A program made the position numbers and the translations under genes. The notes under the pieces were generated by a model. It worked only from the letters and a program-made list of their open reading frames with translations, searched no databases and had not been told where the DNA came from. Positions 11,012 to 23,331 of a stretch of DNA of 64,000 nucleotides are shown here, piece after piece (the first letter of the stretch is position 1; each line of letters opens with the position of its first letter). The DNA lies in assembly GCA_038502055.1 (NCBI GenBank), contig JAXRKN010000039.1, positions 1,860,001 through 1,924,000 on the forward strand, in the 5' to 3' direction. This DNA is from Tanytarsus gracilentus. Taxonomy: Eukaryota > Arthropoda > Insecta > Diptera > Chironomidae.

Positions 11012-11713
11012 TTTTTAAAAAAACACGTTACAAAATTATGTTTGTAAAAAGTTATTAATAAATATTTTATTTCTTTAATTTGGATGACACAGATCTTAGT
11101 TTACGAGAACCACGTTTCTTTGCAACGTTGATATTTTGTGGTGGTGGCTGCACTTCATCAAGTAAATTTTCCCAACCATCTTCAGCTTCCCATTCAAGAT
11201 TATCAAGATTATGAGGTATGGTCATCTCTGTTTCGTCGTTTGATAACCGGCGTGCTGAAACAATTTCAATCGGTTCAATTTTAATCTTCTGAAGAGCTTT
11301 TCGAGCAATAAAATCATCGTAGAAGCATTTTACAGTTTGGTCAAGTTCCACTGGCACCAATTTTACGCATTTGAGATTATTGTAAATCTTTCTTCCGTCA
11401 AATGGCAAAAATTTGAGATCCGTTTCTTTTTTAAAAGTGTCTTGTGAACGATATGGAGCTGAATTTGCATTTTTCCCAAGAGCATTAGCAATAATTTTCT
11501 TCCTAACTTCTTCGGTAGCTTCGAACTGTTTCATTTTCTTCTCCGAAAGACTCACTTTTGGTTTAGTTGTCTTTTTTGCCAAAAGAACGCTCGAAGATTC
11601 CCCATAATGCAGCAGCTGGCTTTGAGCTTCTTCTCGATGCTGCACAGTTTGATAACAAAGGAATTTTTTAATTGTCTTTGGATACTTAATTTGCTCCTTA
11701 GATGTCTCCAAAC
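11012..11713. repeat. Tandem duplication, copy 1, gene segment (B)
   Basis: This segment recurs at 12661-13353 with only scattered substitutions and one 9-bp difference inside the coding region. It covers nearly the whole coding region and 3' flank of the 217-aa gene. Homology stops abruptly at the AAAC before 11714. Confidence 0.95.
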
Positions 11714-11720
11714 AGTCCAT
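11067..11720 (-). CDS. Uncharacterised basic protein, duplicated gene copy 1, 217 aa
   Basis: Uninterrupted minus-strand frame from ATG at 11720 (MDCLETSKEQIKYPKTIKK) to the stop at 11067. No signal peptide or membrane segment. The middle is Lys-rich (KKTTKPKVSLSEKKMKQFE), then comes an acidic Trp-containing patch (LEWEAEDGWENLLDE) and a basic tail (AKKRGSRKLRSVSSKLKK), a composition typical of a nuclear or nucleolar protein. The family is not recognised. A second, nearly identical copy lies at 12716-13399. This copy has the more natural 5' end, since its ATG has a good context and lies outside the duplicated block. It sits about 300 bp upstream of Atg9 on the same strand. Confidence 0.7.
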   Translation of the reverse strand: MDCLETSKEQIKYPKTIKKFLCYQTVQHREEAQSQLLHYGESSSVLLAKKTTKPKVSLSEKKMKQFEATEEVRKKIIANALGKNANSAPYRSQDTFKKETDLKFLPFDGRKIYNNLKCVKLVPVELDQTVKCFYDDFIARKALQKIKIEPIEIVSARRLSNDETEMTIPHNLDNLEWEAEDGWENLLDEVQPPPQNINVAKKRGSRKLRSVSSKLKK

Positions 11721-12146
11721 AGTAAGTAAAGGCTAATAAATGCTTGATTTCTTCCTGAAAACTTTTTTTAATCAAATGGAAGTTAAGTTAACTAATTTTT
11801 ACTGTTCTGCAAAAGAAAAAAATGAGACTAAATTGAAGTGGGAGAATTCGTTCCAAATATTTGCTCATTCTCACTTCGGAGAGTAACTCTCTTCTCATAA
11901 TAAGAAGAAATTTGTTTATCAATTTATTTTAAAATTATGAAATTTTTCCTTATTAATCTAGTTGCAATTCTTGTGTGGTGGCGTATCCGACGCGAGAACT
12001 ACGGTAAGGACGAAAGCTGCACTGGTTTACGCTTGTCCAAGTTGAAAGACCTGCGAGGCGACCCACTCGTTATTATCATTATCAATGTTAAAGCTTTAAA
12101 TTGATTCCACAACTGTAAAATCATTAATAAATTCATCAATCTTTTC
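11714..12146. other. Spacer present only in duplication copy 1
   Basis: A 433-bp stretch separates segments B and A in copy 1 but is absent in copy 2, where B and A are joined directly. It holds the start codon and probable promoter of the copy-1 gene and a small plus-strand ORF at 11937. Confidence 0.85.
11937..12104 (+). CDS. Possible small ORF, 55 aa
   Basis: ATG to TGA, 55 codons, starting MKFFLINLVAILVWW and then turning basic (RIRRENYGKDES). The hydrophobic start resembles a signal anchor, and the GC content is higher than in the surroundings. A donor-like GTAAGG occurs inside, so it may instead be a first exon or part of another transcript. No family is recognised and it may be chance. 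Confidence 0.2.
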   Translation: MKFFLINLVAILVWWRIRRENYGKDESCTGLRLSKLKDLRGDPLVIIIINVKALN

Positions 12147-12657
12147 GCTGTAAAATTGTCCGATCATTAAAAAATTCGAGGAGACAGCACATAAAACTTT
12201 TCCATTAAATGATGAGCTTCTCAATTTGAAATTTTTTTATTGCTCTTTCTCGTTATTTTGTTTACTTTAAAGCAACGACGTGACTTGATTGTCTCACCAT
12301 CACTTTCATTTTCAATCAGTGTACGGAGCTTTAAGCTTCAAACATTAAAAGTCTCGTTTATTTTCATTATCGGAGAGATTTTTTAAATGGCGTAGCATTA
12401 TTATTTTGAGTACAAGTAGATGGGCGGAATAAATTATGTCTGAAAAGCTTTTGACCTTTATTTTCTAACAAAAACTGTCTGACTCAGGTTTGCATGTATT
12501 CTAGATGGTTGAGAAAAGTGACTTGGTAACAGATAATTAAGTAAATTAGCAATGCAAATATTTCTTTTTATCTTATCAATGCAATGGAAGTTAAGTTGTT
12601 CTTCCATTGTAAAACTTGTAATCGGTAATTATGTAAATTTCATTCGCCTCGAACTAT
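12147..12657. repeat. Tandem duplication, copy 1, non-coding segment (A)
   Basis: About 511 bp, repeated at 13354-13864 almost base for base, from GCTGTAAAATTG to CCTCGAACTAT. No open frame is convincing in it. Confidence 0.95.
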
Positions 12658-12660
12658 ATA

Positions 12661-13353
12661 TTTTAAAAAAAACACGTTACAAAATTATGTTTGTTAAAAG
12701 TTATTAATAAATATTTTATTTCTTTAATTTGGATGACACAGATCTTAGTTTACGAGAACCACGTTTCTTTGCAACGTTGATATTTTGTGGTGGTGGCTGC
12801 ACTTCATCAAGTAAATTTTCCCAACCATCTTCAGCTTCCCATTCAAGATTATGAGGTATGGCCATCTCTGTTTCGTCGTTTGAAAACCGGCGTGCTGAAA
12901 CAATATCAATCGGTTCAATTTTAATCTTCTGAAGAGCTTTTCGAGCAATAAAATCATCGTAGAAGCATTTCACAGTTTGGTCAAGTTCCACTGGCACCAA
13001 TTTTACGCATTTGAAATTATTGTAAATCTTTCTTCCGTCAAATGGCAAAAATTTGAGATCCGTTTCTTTTTTAAAAGTGTCTTGTGAACGATATGGAGCT
13101 GAATTTGCATTTTTCCCAAGAGCATTAGCAATAATTTTCTTCCTAACTTCTTCGGTAGCTTCGAACTGTTTCATTTTCTTCTCCGAAAGACTCACTTTTG
13201 GTTTAGTTGTCTTTTTTGCCAAAAGAACGCTCGAAGATTCCCCATAATGCAGCGGCTGTCTTTGAGCTTCTTCTCGATGCTGCACAGTTTGATAACAAAG
13301 GAATTTTTTAATTGTCTTTGGATACTTAATTTGCTCCTTAGATGTCTCCAAAC
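12661..13353. repeat. Tandem duplication, copy 2, gene segment (B')
   Basis: Counterpart of 11012-11713, sharing the same 3' flank (AACACGTTACAAAATTATG). It lacks the 9 bp encoding an extra Asp-Asn-Leu present in copy 1. Confidence 0.95.
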
Positions 13354-13399
13354 GCTGTAAAATTGTTCGATCATTAAAAAATTTGAGGAGACAGCACAT
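12716..13399 (-). CDS. Uncharacterised basic protein, duplicated gene copy 2 with altered N-terminus, 227 aa
   Basis: Minus-strand frame nearly identical to the 217-aa copy from LETSKEQIK onward, with a few substitutions and three residues fewer before LEWEAEDGW. The native start codon and upstream sequence are missing because copy 2 is joined at 13353/13354 directly to segment A'. The frame stays open into A', and an in-frame ATG at 13399 would add MCCLLKFFNDRTILQR. Whether that start is used, or the copy is silent for lack of its promoter, cannot be read from sequence. Intact coding suggests the duplication is recent or the product is retained. Confidence 0.6.
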   Translation of the reverse strand: MCCLLKFFNDRTILQRLETSKEQIKYPKTIKKFLCYQTVQHREEAQRQPLHYGESSSVLLAKKTTKPKVSLSEKKMKQFEATEEVRKKIIANALGKNANSAPYRSQDTFKKETDLKFLPFDGRKIYNNFKCVKLVPVELDQTVKCFYDDFIARKALQKIKIEPIDIVSARRFSNDETEMAIPHNLEWEAEDGWENLLDEVQPPPQNINVAKKRGSRKLRSVSSKLKK

Positions 13400-13864
13400 A
13401 AAACTTTTCCATTAAATGATGAGCTTCTCAATTTGAAATTTTTTTATTGCTCTTTCTCATTATTTTGTTTACTTTAAAGCAACGACGTGACTTGATTGTC
13501 TCACCATCACTTTCATTTTCAATCAGTGTACGGAGCTTTAAGCTTCAAACATTAAAAGTCTCGTTTATTTTCATTATCGGAGAGATTTTTTAAATGGCGT
13601 AGCATTATTATTTTGAGTACAAGTAGATGGGCGGAATAAATTATGTCTGAAAAGCTTTTGACCTTTATTTTCTAACAAAAACTGTCTGACTCAGGTTTGC
13701 ATGTATTCTAGATGGTTGAGAAAAGTGACTTGGTAACAGATAATTAAGTAAATTAGCAATGCAAATATTTCTTTTTATCTTATCAATGCAATGGAAGTTA
13801 AGTTGTTCTTCCATTGTAAAACTTGTAATCGGTAATTATGTAAATTTCATTCGCCTCGAACTAT
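13354..13864. repeat. Tandem duplication, copy 2, non-coding segment (A')
   Basis: Near-identical copy of 12147-12657. It now lies directly upstream (minus strand) of the copy-2 gene and would supply its promoter and first codons. Confidence 0.95.
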
Positions 13865-15944
13865 TTCATGACAAGACTTAGTTTTGTTGTTGACTCAGAC
13901 AATAATTGATTCTTTCCATAAATTATAATTCTTTGTTAGAAGTTTTAATGAATGACGAAATATTTCAGGAAGTAGGGATGAATTTCATTATTTAATATAA
14001 AATCATAATTGACAAATATCGTTCAGCTTTTACCACAAAACCACCAACGTGCTTCATTTACGAAAGTCAAAAACAGCATAATTTTACCACCCAGTAATAA
14101 TCATTGTTTTTGTCATTAAAAAACCACATCTCTTACCTTTTATTCATTTTAAATTAAGTCAACTCCCTTTCATACAAAAAAAGGAAAGTGAGTGGTTCAA
14201 AAAACTTTTACTAAAAGGGACTAATTAAAATTGAAGGATGAAAATGTCGTTTGTGAATATTTAATTAAAGGACATTTAAATTAAATTCTCGAATTTTTTG
14301 ATTTTTCACATTTTTATCCCTTAAACTTTTAGATGCCGAAAAGATGAAAAAGTTTACATAAATTATTGATTTTTTTCGAAGCGCGACAGTAAATTTTTTT
14401 TGTCACCAATAAATTTAGGGTAACACGAAGGAGAAGAAATGTGGAAGCATTAGCAACCGGCAGTTCGTATCTCTGTCTCAACTTCCTTTTTTCTCTCCAG
14501 CATGACAATCTTGGATAGAAATAAAAGAGAGAAAAAGAAATTACGCCGTTACCGCTTCAGTTGTTTATTTTTTCAACAACATCCTTTTACCAGTCAATTT
14601 ATTAAATCTTCCGAGAAGTCTTGCCTTTGCCATGGGAGCGAAAAAAGGAAAATGAAAGAAATTGCCTGAGAAAATGTTTGTTTTAAACTCAACAATTTCA
14701 TCAGCCACAAATTGCTCTGAAAAGGCTCTCTTAATTAATTTCTTTGGTTTAATTTTATTGAGGGTCAAATAAAATTAATTACATCATTTTATTCAATTTA
14801 ATGGTTGCTATTGAACTTGACCCCGCATGACATTTTAAAGGTTTATTAATTTTTATTTTGTTATTCAAAAGCTTGCTTCTTTATTTTCCAGGAAGCAATT
14901 ATCACATTCTAAAATCTTCACCTCGCCTTCAGCAAAATTATAAAATATTGATACTGTGAAATGATGTGGAAGTGCACAGCTGAGAATATGAAGCACTTTA
15001 TCTTTTTTCAAATTTTATTCAATTCAATTTCCTCGATTTTCAGTTTCTATCGCACGTTTCATTCTTCTTTCCTTCACACCATGAGCTCATAGCTGTAAAA
15101 TTCCTTGAGGGCATGCATTGAAAATTTTGGCGATTAAAACAATTAGGTTGAGTAACGTTGAACAGCAGCTGTGTGGAATTATATAAAAACCATTTACATT
15201 TCCCCAGAAAATGAATTTATCGTGGCGATCACGCAGAAAATTTTATCACCATTATAATGTGGTTTTTTGCTATTGTCATCGCATTTAAAATTAAATTAAC
15301 TTTTAAATGGTTTCGTTCTCGTTCGATTTGGATGCAGTTGATTTATGGATTTACGATTAAATCTTTTCGGTAAATTCATTTTGAATTTATGCTTTTTTAA
15401 AAATCAGCAAACAAAAACTTAAAATTTTCAATTAAATAAAACAAAATTCAGAAGTGAAAGGAATTAAAATTATTTCGCAAGTCTTTAACTAATTATGAAG
15501 AATTTTCCTGCCATGCGACCATAAATTGTGCAGGAAGTGCACATTAATAAGTACACGCGCTGTGAGCAGAGCAGCTGATGCAATTACAGCGCGAGAGAAC
15601 GAGGAACTGTGTAAAAGCTTAGGCGGGATGCGATAATTAATGCTCTAATTGTTCTCACAGATGTTTTAAAATTATTTCCACTATCCATATTCCTCCAAGT
15701 TAAATTAATTTCATACTGATTACGGGTAGCGCTTTGCTTCCGTCGTTTCCAAGGTGCATTTTTGTTAAATGATCAAAGTATGTGTGGTTAATTAATTGAA
15801 AATTTTAGATCGATAGCTGTTTTTGCATATATGCGTTCAAATAATGCCTGAAATTATTTTTTTATAACACCTACCTGTGTGAAAACAAAAAAATGAATTT
15901 AGGAGAAAAGATTATTCAGGCCTGATCAGGTAAAGATTTTTTGT
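13865..15944. other. Intergenic region
   Basis: About 2.1 kb of AT-rich sequence. A short minus-strand frame at 14565-14768 has no supporting signal. No repeat or RNA gene is recognised. Confidence 0.5.
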
Positions 15945-15951
15945 TATAAAG
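15945..15951 (+). promoter_or_regulatory. TATA box of the 453-aa gene, with downstream TCAGT initiator
   Basis: TATAAAG is followed by a TCAGT arthropod initiator at 15981-15985, about 36 nt downstream, and an ATG at 16066. The spacing is slightly long but the arrangement is plausible. Confidence 0.5.
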
Positions 15952-16065
15952 TAAAAAGTACTCAGTTTGAAATTCACCAGTCAGTGAAAAAAAGTTCAAG
16001 TGAAAGGTTCTAATAAATTAAATAAAACTTTCAAGTGAAAAATTGTGATTTTGTGATCCAAAAAA

Positions 16066-17512
16066 ATGACAAGTCACAAATTAATGCCTGAAGATCTTGG
16101 CGATCAAATTGCTGCCGTTGTGGGTGCTGAAGTTGATGAAGCAGGTAATTTTTTTGAAAAGACTATTTACTTAATTTTTAAAGTTCGTCTTTATTAAATA
16201 ATTTTGATATATTTCATTTTTATTTTAAGGACCTCGTTATGCGATAATTAAAGTTAATGAGAGCAAGGTCAAAGAGAATATCTGGCGTGAAGGAAATCAA
16301 TTCTGCTTAACTTCCAAGCTGAGTGTAATCACCATCGAATTTCTTGATCAACAAGGTGGCGTGACTCCGGTGATTATTAGATGTGTCCCGGTTTGCAGAC
16401 ATGCAGCACATAAAAAACGGCTGAATCAAATCATCAATCTTACAATTGAAAGATGTGCTGATGTGGGTATAATAGTCTATTCTGTAGTAACTGACGACAG
16501 AGCTGAAAGTGCATCAATCGGTGATTTTGTGAATGTTACCGTTTCTCGGTGCATAACTCATCTCGTTTCTACGATTCTTCAAAATTTGGCCCCGGGTAAT
16601 ACTATTGGATTTCACAGAAATATAACCGGCGTCCGAGAAAACATCAACATGAGAGAGTTAAAAGCGGTTTGCGATCATCAAGTGAATAATTTCTATCCTG
16701 GTGTCGCACAAATAAATGAAAGTCTAAAAAATGTTTGGCGCGTAGCGTCCGGCAGAGATAATGTAACCTACACGACATTTTCAACAGCAAATTATAATGA
16801 ATTTGCTGGAATTTTGCGATATATAGTTACTCATCCATCTCAACATGCTCTCTACGAAAATATCCTGACGTTTCTTGATGTTTTAGACGTGCTTCGTTCT
16901 GCAGTTGAAGTTTTTGCTGTTGACTTAAACCCTCAAAATGCCGCCACACTTCAAAATGTCGTTGATTTTCTTCAACAACTTGAACTTGACGACAACAACA
17001 ACGCAGTTAGATTTTTACGTGAATCCATTCTATATATCCTTGATCTTTACCATCAATCAAACATCCCTTTCCGTCCAGATCTTTATTCGTTGCACCTCCA
17101 TTATTCATTGAATCATTATATCTCTGACTCTCGTCCACCACAACCATCAGCAAATAAATTTGTTGAACTCACAAATCAGCAACCTCTTGATTTTACATAT
17201 GGCTCGGTCTTTGGTCCCAGTAGAAGATGGCAATTTAAAGTTCTTGGAGATTACATCGATGATTTCGGAATTCGTGATTTAGTAACTGCTCAGTATCCGA
17301 TGCAAATTCTTCCATTACCTCCGATTCTGCCAGCTCACCAAACAAGTGCAGCTAATGCAGTGATTATGGTCCCCAGCATTGCCAATCAACCGCTCAATGA
17401 TATCGCACAAGCTTATGCAATGAAGCAAGTAATCGTGGAAAATAACAACATTGTGGAGTTCTTGGGAATCACTCCAGCTCTTGTTCAAATATTCGAAATT
17501 TTATTTAATTAA
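16066..17512 (+). CDS. Uncharacterised protein, 453 aa
   Basis: Two exons, 16066-16144 and 16230-17512 (phase 1, GT-AG), encode 453 aa starting MTSHKLMPEDLGDQIAAVVG. No signal peptide or membrane span. An early segment has alternating beta-type hydrophobics (RYAIIKVNES, SVITIEFLDQ). The region of HAAHKKRLNQIINLTIERC and GIIVYSVVTDD vaguely resembles the helix-then-strand order of an RNase H-like transposase core, but no catalytic triad can be assigned. The rest is helical with Asn- and Gln-rich turns. A TATA box and initiator upstream and AATAAAG near 17549 support a real, independently transcribed gene. Family unknown. Confidence 0.72.
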
Positions 17513-20500
17513 AAACATTTTGTATTGTTAAGAGAAGTCGAAATGTAATAAAGTTTTTTTTAAAAAAATATGATTTCTAAAAATTTATATTTTTCCGCTT
17601 TCCGTTCAAATTTTAAAAGCTAAAGTTACTTGATAAATTCTTAAGTTTTTTCTCTACCTTTTTGTCGTTTGGGAACAAATTGTGAGAGACGATCATCCCT
17701 GTGGATTTAGTAGTGATATCGACTATCCTTGGTAATTTTTAATAGTTAATAATTTTTTAGCTCATTATGATCCAAAAAAATTTAATCAAAATTAAATGAG
17801 TTCAAAAACCTAACGCATTTGGAATGATTTTAGGTGTTATGAGGGAGTTGAAAAAGAATAGTGGAGAAGCTATGATGATGGCGCTGCAAATACCGTTCTT
17901 TTTATTCTGTAATTTACGATTCTTGCAAAACTTTATCTTTGTGAAAAAAAATGTGAGAGCATCATCATAAAAAAATATGTTCACCGCTCACGAGTTCGCT
18001 GAGACATTCATGGAGATTGTGCATCTTAATGACATCATAAAGGCATTAAAAACTTTTCTCTTTTTCCTCCGAAGTGGCATTAGTTATGTGAACATGAACA
18101 GTTTGATTTACGACCTTATGTTACACACGGTGAGCATGGCAAATAATTTTTGTGTAAAGTTTGGCACTCAATGAAGCATGCAAGCATTGGCTAATGGCTT
18201 CACAATTGTGACTGATGAGAAATTTTTAAATTCATTAAAGCAATGGAATTATTAAAAATAAATGAAATTTAATCCGAAAGCGTAAATTGAGTTATCGGAA
18301 AATCGTTAATTAAAAAATCCAATTTTAATCCGTCATGAAACTTTTTTAGGTTTAAATTTCGATGAAATTTTGCTTCAACGAATGATATTAATTATCAGAT
18401 TAACAAATTTTATTTAAAAAAATCCTGCAGCAGAGTTTTTTTTATGGAAAGTTCCGCATCGAACTAAATTATGATCATGAACATTAGCAAAAGTAATAAA
18501 GCATAATTTCCCATTAAATAAAAATTTATATTCAAACATTTTCACCGTCAATTTATTTATGATTTCTCTCTTAACTTTCTCACGATTTTGTCATCATTAA
18601 ATTGCATTATGAATAATTGATATTTCAATTTACATAAAACTTTACACCAAGTTTCTCATTTATCAAAGTTTTGAAAGCGCAGTGGGATTTTAAATTTAAT
18701 ATTAAACTGAAATTTTTTATAAAATCTCCCTCAACAATTTAAAATATATTTTTTGAGCAATAAAAATATTATTAAAATTTAAACCACTTCTAATAGAAAA
18801 CAACCCTGTGCAAGATTCGCATTAAAAAATTTACAACATCATCATCAACTTGTGTTGGATGATATGTACTTAAATATTTATTAATTAATTTACTTAACGA
18901 TAAAGATGCGAAATGAGATAAAAACATTTTGTGCTTTCTCATGAAGTCTTTATAAATTAATTATGAAAGCCTACAAAAATGTCTTTAAGGGACGTTCAAT
19001 TTTTCAAATAATTAAATTACATAAAAAATATTTGAGGTTCCTAAAAAAAATATTTAAAATTTAAATACTTTAAACACAGTTTTCCATGAGTTTGAATATT
19101 TTTTAAAATTTCAATTTAAATTAAATTAAAAATGCGGCTCTGATAATTAATGAAAAATAATAAGAGTTCATTTCTTCACGAAACCACAGTTAATGAATAG
19201 AGGAACAAAAGCAAGCTGATAATTGTGATTTATTATAAAAATGTGGAACTCATTCAACCGTTCAATTTTCATTTCAAGCTTTCTTTATTTCTCATTTCCG
19301 CTTTCAATAGCCACGAATATGGAACGTTGAGGGGTGGAGCGATGAGTTGGGTCACTGCTTTTTTGAGCGAAATGTTTTAAAAATTAGAAAATAAATTGCT
19401 TTAGATTTTCCATGCATAAAAATTTAATTTCTTAAAAATAACGTTTAATTTTTTTATTACATGTTAGAAACTCAACACAGTCGGATCAGAAAATCCCAAC
19501 GTCCATATATTATGAAAAAATTCAAGTTTAATTTCCTGACTTCCAGCTGACTTGCTCTGTCTATTCGATTTTAGCGTGATTTATGATTTTCTCTCTTTCT
19601 CCCTCAAAAAAATCCTCATTAATTAAGTTTTCTCATACAAACTTTTATCATACAGCACACGAGAATGCCTCGAAGAAACTTTTACCGATGAATTGTTGCT
19701 CAACTGAGATTATTGCTCTTCTACTCCTCCCCAGCGGAAATGAAAGTTTAATCATCGCCAACACTTGACAATCTTAACTAAAAAGTTTTAATGAATTTCT
19801 CGTCGATTAGAGACGACAACACAATGAATGAGGAAGATTGCCAATCTAATCAACTTAATAAAACTTTCATCGAGGACATGTAGGGAGGCGGAAAACATCA
19901 CCTTATATATTGCATGAATATTGTATGTCGTTTGTCATGTGGATGAATAATTGAGAAAATTAAGAGTTAGAGAAAGTCATCATCAGATAAATTGGGTTTT
20001 ATGCATGTGTTGATAGCATGAAAGTGCTAGATGATGTTTTCGATGAGGTTATTTTCTAAAGTCAATCTCCATTGGAGCTTGAAAATTATTCTGTATTCCC
20101 ATTGCTCGAAAATAAATTTTGAATTAAAATTTTTATTGATTGATTTTTGGAATTTAACTTAATTAGTGGGTGAACGCTTTTCTAACGAAATTGACATTTC
20201 AAACAAATTTAATCAACCTTCCCACATTCAAATGATGATCATTAAAAACATACCATGACGGAAATTTTTGCATTTAGAATTCAAGAGTAATTGCATAAAA
20301 TTTTAAAGGCAATTTGATTTTGGTTCACTCGTGCAAATTTTTGGGGTTTATTGCAACTGACGCTAATTGTCGAAATTCATGTGAAATTAAATTTTATTTT
20401 GGTGTGTTCAACATAGCACGTATCGTAAATAATTCATTATCTCTATTTGTTCTATTGGAGCCGGTGGCTGTGTGCCGTTTAGAAATAAATGCTGGATTAA

Positions 20501-23019
20501 TTAAAATTTATTGCGAGAGTTGTCATTTTAAAACTGTCGAATTAGTTGCAAAATATAAATAATTCGTAAACAAATCAATTAAAGCTTTAAGAGAGTTTTT
20601 CCTGAAATTTCTCAACATTGTTTCCATCTAGTTAATGCTTAACATTGCAGTTGGAATTGAAAGTTTCTTTGATGAGAATTCTTTATTAAACGCTAATAGA
20701 GAGCTAAAGATGTTTTTGAAAGGAAAAAAATCAAACGAGTGAAAAACTTGATTGAAATTTCTCTTTGGAGCAGTTTGTCAGTGATAGAGCTTGAAAATTT
20801 TAATTTTAATGAATTATTTATTTTTGAAATTAAAGAATTAATTTAAATAAAAGTTGACGCAATTTTTGGATAAGACTTTCTTGGTTAAAAGAAGTGCTGA
20901 CTTTACAACTATTGCTTAAACTACATATGTTCACGTCAAGAAACTACTTTTAGCGTCGATAGCAGTGAAGCTGAAAGAAATGTAAAGAAAGTTTTCCAGC
21001 AATATGAAAGAGAAGACTGAAGAGATTACATGCATTAAATGAAAAGCAGAACAGCATACTAAAGACGGATCATGGATGGCAAATATTAGTTGACTTTTCC
21101 AACTGTGTCGGTAAGCTTGATATTTTGAATAAAAATTATATTTTACATTGTAATGCATCTGTAAAAGCTTTTAATCATAAAATTAGATATTTCGAATTTA
21201 AAATGGAAGTAAAACATTTACTGAACAAATCTCATGGATTCATTTTAATTCTTTTTGGCAAAATTTTCACTTCACTAGAAGCAATAGAAAATGATTACAT
21301 GAATGCCATGCAGGCAGAAGTTGAACGTGGTTGTTCATGTTATCTAATCCTGTTCAGTAATCCGCTTTTGAAATTTCGCAACAAATTCACGTTGCGAGTA
21401 ATTAATATGGAATTAATTAATGTTTATATAAAAGGGAACACGATGAGGATGATTATGAGAGTATATTTCATATATGATTTCAATCTCTACATTTCATATA
21501 GGAATTTTTTTATTGCATTATTTTGCAACTAAAATTCAACATAATTATTTAACTAAATGCCATTTATAATCGAGTCCTCGACATTTTATTATCAATTAGT
21601 GAGCGCATAATAAATATTTTCCTGTCTCGCCAAAAAGAGATTAGGGTGAGATAAACTTGCAGCGATTAAAAAGTTCATAATGAGCGCTCCAATTTAATCA
21701 ATTTAGTTAGTTAACGATAAAGCGCGGTAAAAGTTTTCACCTGCAAAAGTAAAAGTTGTTTGTGCAGTTTTAATTACATTATTGAATCCACAATTTATGT
21801 ACAGTTTTTGGGTGCTGGAGGTGTTTGAAAATAGTTTTATGCTCGCAAACTTGTTCAACGTGCTACTGAAAATTTGACAGCTTTATCGGAATTTTTACAA
21901 AAATTCTGTTACATGAAAAACTTTTTTTATTTCAGAAATTTGCTCTCTAAAATTCATGCAAATAAATAATTGAGGATAAAAACAAATTAATGGCTCGTCC
22001 GTAGGTGATGAAAGCTGAAATAATTATGTCTGGGAGTGATAATTAATGTTTACTGTACTCTCGCAATGAAATGTTAATTTAAATACAAAACATAATGACC
22101 AAAATGTGAGCTGTTAGATGCCATAATCCTAAAGAATGATGACACATTATTATAAATTTATAGCATAAAGTTTGCTTCATTAGAAGTTCTAATTAGTCTC
22201 TTTATAATCATAATGATGATGCAGAGTTGAAATATAAAGGCTTAGACTTGACAACAAGTTTAATTATGTCTTAACTTTGCGATAGTTTTGACAAATGACT
22301 TTTTAAATTTTAAACTATTAAAAACATCCCATAAAATTTATGAACTCAAAAAAATTTATAATTTCCTCATTTAAATGCCAGTCTCAATAAAAGCTCTTCC
22401 ACATAATTTATTTCGTTTTGCTCCCGGCCATCACAAGATGTTGTTAACTCATTACACGATAGCGACTCGACAGGCCAAAAATTTTAATTACTTTCGAAAC
22501 ATGCTTGAGAAATAATTTGTGAGAAATTTGATTTATTTTTGCTCTTATTTGCTTTCCTATTGTATATTTTTGTTAACATTTTAAAGCACACAGCTTTCTC
22601 TTTAGGCAGTTTCAAAAGCTCAACACAATAAAAAAAGTTTTCGACCAAAAATCCTCACGTTCGTGTGATTTTTCAGCAAACAAAACGAAAAACATAGAAT
22701 AAAATAAGCAAGGAAGGACTTTTAAGTAAACTTGAGGTTTCTTTTGCTCTTACAAACAAGAAAAACAAACGGTTGATTTTCTGTAATTTTCCTTCAATAT
22801 TGACACTCTTCTTCGCCATTTCATTTAGCTTCTGTTGCTGTTATCGTTTACATTTTGCGAGAGAAAATTATTTGAAAACAATTTTTCATGTGAAAAAAAC
22901 TCGAGCTTTAACTTTTTTGAAAGCTTTCTTCAAAGCGCTTAAAGTTGAAAATGTAAAAAAAATCTTTAATTCCAAATTTTTTAGATTTATTATTTTAAAC
23001 TTTCTACATTTTTAAACTT
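17513..23019. other. Gene-poor intergenic region, about 5.5 kb
   Basis: AT-rich, with scattered short frames (for example 17977-18174 and 21125-21532) that lack signal peptides, splice partners or compositional bias. No tandem array, transposon end or RNA gene was recognised. Confidence 0.5.
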
Positions 23020-23331
23020 TTAATTTAGCTCGTCATCTACTAGAGCGTCCTTTGGAATTTCGTCATCATCTTGAGATTTTTTGTTTGTATCAAATTGTGC
23101 GCTAGGTTGTGGAGTTGTGTTCAGGATTGTTGTTGGGGTCGCTTGTGTGGTCAGTGTAGTGTCACTTAGTGTTGTGTCATTATTTTTAACAATTTCTCCT
23201 TCGATTGCAAACTTTTTAATCTCAACATCTAATCCACCATTGATTTCAATGCTGTACTTTTTCGGTGCTGCATTCACAAAATAAATGTTAGTGATGATGG
23301 AAGCGAAAAAAAGCACTAGAAGAAGATTCAT
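23020..23331 (-). CDS. Small secreted Thr-rich acidic protein, 103 aa
   Basis: ATG at 23331 opens a signal peptide (MNLLLVLFFASIITNIYFVNA), followed by a short beta-type segment (KKYSIEINGGLDVEIKKFAI), a Thr/Pro-rich stretch likely to be O-glycosylated, and an acidic C-terminus (DDDEIPKDALVDDELN). One exon. It is divergent to the secreted protein gene at 23868, about 540 bp away. The family is not recognised. Confidence 0.6.
   Translation of the reverse strand: MNLLLVLFFASIITNIYFVNAAPKKYSIEINGGLDVEIKKFAIEGEIVKNNDTTLSDTTLTTQATPTTILNTTPQPSAQFDTNKKSQDDDEIPKDALVDDELN

Noticed and set aside
21125..21532. Plus-strand 135-codon frame
   Set aside because: Its composition matches translated AT-rich spacer (many Ile, Phe, Asn and Lys residues), it has no domain, and the track start is a non-ATG codon.
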